This document shows, in pieces, positions 7,299 to 11,469 of a DNA stretch of 11,469 nucleotides; the stretch's first letter is position 1, and every line of letters begins with the position of its first letter. This stretch comes from Candidatus Methanomethylophilaceae archaeon. Its GTDB lineage: Archaea > Thermoplasmatota > Thermoplasmata > Methanomassiliicoccales > Methanomethylophilaceae. The translations under genes and the position numbers were made by a program. The notes beneath the pieces were generated by a model, which made no database searches, was not told the origin of the DNA, and saw only the letters and a program-made list of their open reading frames with translations. Location: the NCBI GenBank assembly GCA_013329105.1, contig DUKW01000133.1:1-11469 (forward strand). Reading direction: 5' to 3'.

Positions 7299-8546
7299 AT
7301 GATACAGCGTCCAAGGGGAACCAGGGACTTCCTTCCAGACGAAATGGAGCGCAGGCGTCATTATGAATCGCTTTTGCGTGAGACCGCACAGCTTTACGGC
7401 TTCCGCGAGGTCGCTACGCCAATGTTTGAGAACACCGAACTGTTTACTACCAAATCCGGACCAAACATCGTAGACGAGATTTATTCGTTCCAAGATAAGG
7501 GCGGAAGGGAGATATCTCTACGTCCGGAGCTCACTGCGCCTGTTATGCGCATGTTCGTGAACGAACTGAGCAATGCCCCCCGTCCCCTGAAGCTTTTCTA
7601 CTTCGGTCAATGTTTTCGTTATGAACGGCCTCAGAGCGGCCGTTACCGTGAATTTTTCCAGTTCGGTGCGGAGATTATTGGCGCTCCCACCGCGGAGACT
7701 GATGCTGAGGCTATCGCATTGGCAGAGGCTATGATAAAGCGCCTCGGGCTCAAAAACTACGTGCTGCGCGTAGGGCATATAGGCATACTGCGCGAGAAGC
7801 TCAGTGGGTTGGGGGTTCCTCAGGAAGGGATGGCCGAGCTGCTCCAGAAATTGGACAAGAAACTCTACGATGAGGCCCGCTCTCTGATGGAGGCTTACGA
7901 TGTCTCCTCTGAAGGTATTAACGCCGTCTTTGAATTCACCGCTCTCTCCGGAGGCAAGGATTTGCTTTCCCGTATAGAAGGAGAAGCTGGTGCATACCTG
8001 CGGGAGCTTTTCAGCATCCTTGAGCTTTATGGCGTGGAAGCTGTGCAGTTGGACCTAGGCACGGTACGCGGCCTTGATTATTATACGGGAGTAGTCTTTG
8101 AAGTGGAAGCTCCTTCTCTTGGAGCAGAAAAACAGGTATGCGGCGGCGGCTCCTACACCCTCTCCGAACTTCTCGGGGGAGAGTCGGTCTTCTCTACCGG
8201 TTTTGCCATCGGTTTCGATCGTATACTGCTTGCTCTGGAGAAAGAAGGTGCCAATTTCTCTCCTCAGGGATTAGATGCTTACGTTCTTGCGACTGCTAAT
8301 GAGACGCGTCCTGATAGCTTTCGTATCGTTACCATGCTTCGTAAGGCAGGGCTCAGGGCTGACGTGGACCTTATGAGACGCAAACTGTCAAAGGCTATGA
8401 AGCAGGCGGCCGCATCTCGCGCCCGTTATGCGGTTATTGTAGGGGCTAGGGACCTGGCTGAGAACGCCGGGACGGTGAGGGAAATGAGTAGCGGTGAGCA
8501 GAGGCGTGTTTCCCTTGATGAGTTAGTCTCATACCTATCAGCATGA
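7299..8546 (+). CDS. hisS: Histidyl-tRNA synthetase (class II)
   Basis: It charges tRNA-His with histidine. All class II HisRS landmarks are present in 415 aa, the usual length. Motif 1 lies near the N-terminus (RGTRDFLPDEMERR). Motif 2 is FRYERPQSGRYREFFQFGAE (about 105-124). The histidine-specific signature is VRGLDYYTGVVFEV (about 256-269). Motif 3 is STGFAIGFDRI (about 300-310). The C-terminal 90 residues form the alpha/beta anticodon-binding domain. The ATG at 7299 places RGTRDF immediately after the start, as in homologues. The 3' end overlaps convergent rnhA by nine bases. Confidence 0.96.
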   Translation: MIQRPRGTRDFLPDEMERRRHYESLLRETAQLYGFREVATPMFENTELFTTKSGPNIVDEIYSFQDKGGREISLRPELTAPVMRMFVNELSNAPRPLKLFYFGQCFRYERPQSGRYREFFQFGAEIIGAPTAETDAEAIALAEAMIKRLGLKNYVLRVGHIGILREKLSGLGVPQEGMAELLQKLDKKLYDEARSLMEAYDVSSEGINAVFEFTALSGGKDLLSRIEGEAGAYLRELFSILELYGVEAVQLDLGTVRGLDYYTGVVFEVEAPSLGAEKQVCGGGSYTLSELLGGESVFSTGFAIGFDRILLALEKEGANFSPQGLDAYVLATANETRPDSFRIVTMLRKAGLRADVDLMRRKLSKAMKQAAASRARYAVIVGARDLAENAGTVREMSSGEQRRVSLDELVSYLSA

Positions 8547-8942
8547 GTCTAGGGCTTTATTCAGAAGCCTGTCGGCACGGCTTATCATCGGATCGTTTCT
8601 TTTCACATGGTGATAAGATACATGAGGTATCTCTGCTGCCAGAGACGTAGCGTCGGCGTGAAGGTCTTTCAATCTCAAAGATCTCACCTTGTATTGGCCG
8701 AGCATCTGCTTTATGACAAGTTCCGAATCCATCACAAACTCTGCCTTCTCCGCCCGGTATTCCATGGCAAGAAGGATGGCGGCGATCAGACCGCGGTATT
8801 CAGCTTCGTTGTTGGTCGCCGTGCCTATGCACTCTGCTTTCTCGTACAGTATCGTACCGTCCTCCTTGCAGACAAGCACTGCAAAGGCAGCGGGTCCAGG
8901 ATTTCCGCGAGCACCGCCGTCGGAATATAGTCTAAGGTTCAT
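8538..8942 (-). CDS. rnhA: Ribonuclease HI family protein
   Basis: A compact RNase H1 of 134 aa that should cleave the RNA strand of RNA/DNA hybrids. The active-site acidic residues are visible: Asp8 in YSDGGARGNPGP, Glu48 in TNNEAEYRGL, Asp72 in FVMDSELV, and Asp124 in ISRADRLLNKAL. There is no N-terminal hybrid-binding domain and no obvious basic protrusion, so it resembles archaeal and phage-like type 1 enzymes rather than E. coli RNase HI. The ATG at 8942 is preferred to the GTG at 8948: SD AAGGTG (8953-8948) lies five bases upstream of the ATG and the GTG is itself part of that SD. The SD overlaps the panD TAA stop, implying a panD-rnhA operon with coupled translation. The 3' end overlaps hisS by nine bases. 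Confidence 0.93.
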   Translation of the reverse strand: MNLRLYSDGGARGNPGPAAFAVLVCKEDGTILYEKAECIGTATNNEAEYRGLIAAILLAMEYRAEKAEFVMDSELVIKQMLGQYKVRSLRLKDLHADATSLAAEIPHVSYHHVKRNDPMISRADRLLNKALDSC

Positions 8943-8947
8943 ATTCA

Positions 8948-8953
8948 CACCTT
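8948..8953 (-). promoter_or_regulatory. Shine-Dalgarno site for rnhA overlapping the panD stop
   Basis: The message reads AAGGTG, then a five-base spacer before the ATG at 8942. Its first two bases are part of the panD TAA stop. It decides the rnhA start and indicates that ribosomes finishing panD can restart on rnhA. Confidence 0.6.
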
Positions 8954-9290
8954 ATTTATGAACCGGGCGGTTATGATCATCCACTAATACGATTTTAGGT
9001 TTGATAGGATCATCGCTCAGTTCGTAACCGAGGATTATGACAAGATCGCCAGGTTGGCAAAGTCTGGCGGCGGCGCCGTTGACAGCCACGGTACCGCTGC
9101 CAGCCTCACCCTCGATCACGTAGGTTTCGAAACGGGCGCCGTTATTGATATTCACAACGTGCACCTTTTCGCCCGGCCATATGTCTGCCGTTCGTATAAG
9201 ATCAGCGTCAACGGTTATGCTACCTGCGTAATCGAGCCGGGTTTCTGTGACTTTGGCTCTGTGGATCTTACCGCGTAGCATCCATCTCAT
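8952..9290 (-). CDS. panD: Aspartate 1-decarboxylase, pyruvoyl type
   Basis: PanD converts L-aspartate to beta-alanine, the precursor of the pantothenate part of coenzyme A. The proenzyme cleaves itself between Gly and Ser to form the pyruvoyl cofactor; here the site is Gly23-Ser24 in DYAGSITVD. Other conserved positions are visible: Lys8 and His10 in LRGKIHRAKVT, Arg53 and Tyr57 in NGARFETY, and the VNGAAARLCQPGDLVIIL core. The length (112 aa) is slightly short of E. coli PanD (126 aa), the difference being at the C-terminus. Homology begins at the ATG at 9290, and a TATA-like ATTTAATC lies about 30 bases upstream. It is first in a two-gene unit with rnhA. Archaea more often use a PLP-dependent decarboxylase (MfnA-like) for this step, so the gene may be of bacterial origin. 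Confidence 0.93.
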   Translation of the reverse strand: MRWMLRGKIHRAKVTETRLDYAGSITVDADLIRTADIWPGEKVHVVNINNGARFETYVIEGEAGSGTVAVNGAAARLCQPGDLVIILGYELSDDPIKPKIVLVDDHNRPVHK

Positions 9291-9315
9291 AATGGTGACT
9301 CACACTTAACGTATA

Positions 9316-9323
9316 GATTAAAT
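9316..9323 (-). promoter_or_regulatory. TATA-like box for panD-rnhA
   Basis: ATTTAATC on the minus strand is centred about 30 bases upstream of the panD ATG at 9290, the same spacing as at the other leaderless genes here. CTATAC just downstream is an alternative box. It shares a 130-base divergent spacer with the import operon. Confidence 0.4.
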
Positions 9324-9353
9324 TTTCTGTTTTAATCCGCGATATACTATCCG

Positions 9354-9407
9354 TAACACTAATACTAATCTTTTTATGCAATAACACTATTTCAACTTAA
9401 AGTGTTA
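9354..9407 (+). promoter_or_regulatory. Candidate operator: three TAACACT elements, two forming an inverted repeat
   Basis: TAACACTAAT (9354-9363) and TAACACTATT (9382-9391) are direct copies 28 bases apart. A third copy on the opposite strand (AGTGTTA at 9401-9407) pairs with 9382-9388 as a perfect 7-base inverted repeat with a 12-base spacer. The inverted repeat lies just downstream of the TATA-like box, across the expected transcription start, and the single copy lies just upstream of the box. That placement suits a dimeric repressor of the metal-chelate import operon. The regulator is unknown; DtxR- or Fur-like control by iron is a guess from the operon content. Confidence 0.5.
9370..9379 (+). 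promoter_or_regulatory. TATA-like box for the ABC import operon
   Basis: CTTTTTATGC is centred about 47 bases before the TTG start, predicting transcription from about 9400 and a leader of about 20 bases that carries the SD. The TAACACT elements flank it on both sides. Confidence 0.4.
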
Positions 9408-9410
9408 ACA

Positions 9411-9418
9411 AGGTGATC
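9411..9418 (+). promoter_or_regulatory. Shine-Dalgarno site that sets the TTG start
   Basis: AGGTGATC is complementary to the conserved GATCACCT at the 3' end of archaeal 16S rRNA. It lies immediately before the TTG at 9421, with six bases between GGTG and TTG. It supports initiation at TTG, after which a membrane-anchor sequence begins directly. Confidence 0.65.
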
Positions 9419-9420
9419 TA

Positions 9421-10623
9421 TTGTCAAGAAAGGTATTGGTCGCATTGGTGGTAGCCTTATTGTTGTTTGGTGCTACTGTTGCTATATACAAGGTTATGAA
9501 TGACGAAGCCTTCCAAGTGGATGCAGAAGACATAGTTCATGGGGAGGCTCCTACCATCAGGATTTATGATGCAAAGATTGGTGATGCAAAGATTCGTGAT
9601 ATCAACGGCGCGAAAGAGGTAACCGTCACTGTTGGAGACCGAACATATCCAGTGACTCTTGATTTCAATGAAGGTGAAGCTGTTTTTGAGGTAAGCGATT
9701 CAATAAATGATGTAGGTGTTTATACGGTATCTGTGGAGATCGATGGCGTTACCAAAACGACGACATTGAACGTCTTCCTTTTTACGATTTATGATGATAT
9801 AGGGAAGGTAGGGTTCTTTGACTATCCTGAGAAGATCGTCTCTCTGGGTAAGGCCTTCACTGACACTCTTTTCTATCTCGAAAAGGGGGAGAATATAATT
9901 GCCGTGGACGGCTACAGTAAGGAACTCAATAAGACTTATCCCTCTCTGGATAATATCACAAATCTGGGCAGCTCAGCAAGCTCATGGAACACGGAGGAGA
10001 TAGCCGAAATGGATCTTGATTTGGTGATAATGTATCATTATACATGGGGTTCATATCCTCAGGTAAGAGAGCAATTGGAGTCTTTTGGCGTCAAGGTCGC
10101 GGCATTCTATCCCAAGAGCTACCAGGAAGTTATGGACATGGTCTTGACGTTTGGTAATATGTTGAATTGCAGTGATAAGGCCCAAGGGATATACGATTCT
10201 ATGAACACAACCCGTACTACAATTGCTAATGCGGTATCCGATATACCGCAGGATGAGCGGCTCCGGGTTTATGCTGAGTTGAGAAACAAAAAAACAGTGA
10301 ACGAAGGTTCCCTAATGCACGATTTGATTACTATGGCAGGAGGGGTCAACGTAGCTCAAAATCCGGATCTGGGCAGTACCTATGAAGCCGAGGGAGAGTG
10401 GGTCTCTCAACAGAATGTAGACGTTGTAGTGGTTGAAAACGCGCATCCTGATGATAACGAGACGATACTTGAGCGATGTTTCCTGGACAGTAATACTCCG
10501 GTACACCGTTTAACGGATGATACGTATCTGAACTACAGTCCAAGCCTTGAAAAAGGCCTTCTGGAGATTGCCGGATTCTTCCATGAGATAAGACCCCCCT
10601 ACCCGGATCCAGAAAATATCTGA
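9421..10623 (+). CDS. Membrane-anchored ABC-type substrate-binding protein (BtuF/FepB type)
   Basis: This 400-aa extracytoplasmic receptor should deliver an iron chelate, haem or corrinoid to the downstream FecCD permease. Residues 4-24 (KVLVALVVALLLFGATVAIY) form a signal anchor; there is no lipobox cysteine, so it is probably held by an uncleaved helix. Residues 30-118 form a beta-strand-rich segment (VTVTVGDRTYPVTLDF, GVYTVSVEIDGVTKTTTLNV), probably Ig-like, which is extra to the usual fold. From about residue 130 the periplasmic-binding fold follows: KIVSLGKAFTDTLFYL, a glycine-containing linker strand, EEIAEMDLDLVIMYHYTW, and LMHDLITMAGGVNVAQN near the C-lobe. The start is TTG with a strong SD. 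A 15-base in-frame duplication lies at 9568-9597. The substrate cannot be decided from sequence alone. Confidence 0.88.
   Translation: MSRKVLVALVVALLLFGATVAIYKVMNDEAFQVDAEDIVHGEAPTIRIYDAKIGDAKIRDINGAKEVTVTVGDRTYPVTLDFNEGEAVFEVSDSINDVGVYTVSVEIDGVTKTTTLNVFLFTIYDDIGKVGFFDYPEKIVSLGKAFTDTLFYLEKGENIIAVDGYSKELNKTYPSLDNITNLGSSASSWNTEEIAEMDLDLVIMYHYTWGSYPQVREQLESFGVKVAAFYPKSYQEVMDMVLTFGNMLNCSDKAQGIYDSMNTTRTTIANAVSDIPQDERLRVYAELRNKKTVNEGSLMHDLITMAGGVNVAQNPDLGSTYEAEGEWVSQQNVDVVVVENAHPDDNETILERCFLDSNTPVHRLTDDTYLNYSPSLEKGLLEIAGFFHEIRPPYPDPENI
9568..9597 (+). repeat. 15-bp in-frame tandem duplication
   Basis: Two adjacent copies of GATGCAAAGATTSGT (S = G then C) differ at one base and encode DAKIG-DAKIR in the N-terminal beta domain of the binding protein. 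This looks like a recent slippage duplication in a tolerant linker. Confidence 0.8.
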
Positions 10624-10660
10624 GAGCCGGCAAAACCTCTTTCTATTATTTTTTGTGATT

Positions 10661-10665
10661 GAGGA
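10661..10665 (+). promoter_or_regulatory. Shine-Dalgarno site for the FecCD permease gene
   Basis: GAGGA lies seven bases before the ATG at 10673. An ATG at 10666 is in another frame and too close to this SD. No TATA box is evident in the 49-base gap, so the permease is probably co-transcribed with the binding protein. Confidence 0.5.
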
Positions 10666-10672
10666 ATGAACG

Positions 10673-11469
10673 ATGAGCGAGTCAGAGAGGGAAGGTGTAG
10701 AGCAGATAAAAAAGATAAGGGCACGGTGGACCATTTATCTGATTGGGCTGTCCGTTGTGCTTATTTTTTGCGTCTTACTATCAATCTATAAAGGAGGCTC
10801 GGCCAACATAAGCGTATCAGAGATTATAGACATCCTTTTAGGGAACAAAGCGGAGGACAACAGGCATTACAATATGATATGGGAATCGAGGCTGCCACGT
10901 ACCGTCATGGCTCTTTTCGTCGGGGCCGGGCTAGCAGTTTCGGGTGTTGCAATGCAAGGGTTGTTTCGCAACCCTATGGCATCTCCCTACATACTCGGCC
11001 TTTCTTCTGGGGCTGCGTTCGGCGCATCCCTCTCCATGGTTCTTGGCCTCTCTTTCCTGCCAGGAGCTTTGGCTATTCCCTCGATGGCCTTCATCTTTTG
11101 TCTCATCACTCTTCTAATAGTGTATAATATCGCCAGGATAGGCGGCAGAGTGCCGATGGAGACCCTGCTGTTGGCCGGTATAGCAGTGGGGGCATTCTTC
11201 TCGGCCTTGGTTAATCTGATGACCTATATTGCCGGTGAGAAGATGGAGGGTATAGTCTTCTGGATGATGGGAGATCTGAGCCAGAACGGTTGGAGCGATG
11301 TGCAGATGGTAATACCCATGGTGCTGATCGGTGCGTCCATCATAATGTATTATTCTCGCGACCTCAATGCTATGATGCTTGGGGATAACCACGCTCAAAA
11401 TCTGGGGATAGAGGTGGGCAAGGTCAGACTCCGTATATTGGTGGCATGCGCATTGGCAACCGCTGCCGC
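10673..11469 (+). CDS. ABC transporter permease, BtuC/FecCD family (3' end outside window)
   Basis: This is the membrane channel of an iron-chelate, haem or corrinoid importer. The frame is open from the ATG to the window edge (about 265 residues of a usual 330-350), so the last helices are missing. After a hydrophilic 18-residue N-terminus comes helix 1 (WTIYLIGLSVVLIFCVLLSI). The FecCD signatures follow: RLPRTVMALFVGAGLAVSG, then QGLFRNPMASPYILGLSSGA, then GRVPMETLLLAGIAVGAFFS and VFWMMGDLSQNGW. NLGIEVGKVRLRI near the edge matches the cytoplasmic coupling-helix region that contacts the ATPase. It follows the binding-protein gene by 49 bases; an ATPase gene (BtuD/FecE type) is expected beyond the window. 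Confidence 0.93.
   Translation, partial: MSESEREGVEQIKKIRARWTIYLIGLSVVLIFCVLLSIYKGGSANISVSEIIDILLGNKAEDNRHYNMIWESRLPRTVMALFVGAGLAVSGVAMQGLFRNPMASPYILGLSSGAAFGASLSMVLGLSFLPGALAIPSMAFIFCLITLLIVYNIARIGGRVPMETLLLAGIAVGAFFSALVNLMTYIAGEKMEGIVFWMMGDLSQNGWSDVQMVIPMVLIGASIIMYYSRDLNAMMLGDNHAQNLGIEVGKVRLRILVACALATAA

Noticed and set aside
6717..7493. 258-codon minus-strand frame across the DRG and hisS junction
   Set aside because: It is antisense to two strongly identified genes and spans their intergenic promoter.
8538..8546. Nine-base convergent overlap of hisS and rnhA as a regulatory feature
   Set aside because: Short 3' overlaps are common in compact archaeal genomes and nothing else marks this one.
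1..11469. tRNA, rRNA, CRISPR arrays, insertion sequences and attachment sites
   Set aside because: None was seen by eye: no cloverleaf-like stretches outside genes, no regularly spaced direct repeats with unique spacers, and no transposase-like proteins or paired terminal repeats.

Overview
This window looks like chromosomal DNA from a euryarchaeon. The archaeal markers are a Sec61-beta (SecG) subunit, a class I lysyl-tRNA synthetase, both subunits of DNA topoisomerase VI, and a DRG-type GTPase with a TGS domain. Most genes also have an AT-rich TATA-like box about 26-30 bases before the start codon and no Shine-Dalgarno (SD) sequence, which suggests leaderless mRNAs. Topoisomerase VI together with a BtuC-type importer would suit a Thermoplasmata-related lineage such as Methanomassiliicoccales, but that placement is inference. 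Thermoplasmatales proper lack topoisomerase VI.

Layout. At the left edge, on the minus strand, is a short gene missed by length-filtered ORF calling: secG/Sec61-beta (54 aa, 58-222). It overlaps the start of another minus-strand gene that leaves the window. Divergent from secG is lysS (324-1874). lysS ends tail-to-tail with top6A, the two sharing a CTAG that is a TAG stop on both strands. top6A (1871-2971) and top6B (2958-5012) form a minus-strand operon, top6B first, with a 14-base overlap; the acidic tail of TopoVI-B encodes the SD of top6A. Upstream on the same strand is a membrane protein with two cytoplasmic zinc ribbons (5058-6053). A divergent promoter region follows, then the DRG GTPase (6153-7256) and hisS (7299-8546) on the plus strand. 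hisS converges with rnhA, which follows panD in a minus-strand pair (8942-8538 and 9290-8952).

The right end is a metal-chelate or corrinoid ABC import operon on the plus strand: a membrane-anchored BtuF/FepB-type binding protein (TTG start at 9421) and a BtuC/FecCD permease that runs off the end (10673-11469). Its promoter carries three copies of a TAACACT element, two of them forming a perfect inverted repeat between the TATA-like box and the predicted transcription start.

Most of the window is housekeeping: translation, DNA topology, protein export, ribosome-associated GTPase, RNA/DNA hybrid removal and beta-alanine supply. I see no mobile element, CRISPR array, tRNA or rRNA, and no convincing wholly new multi-gene system. 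The points most worth a second look are the candidate operator, the bacterial-type PanD, the top6B tail doubling as a ribosome-binding site, and the leaderless/leadered split.
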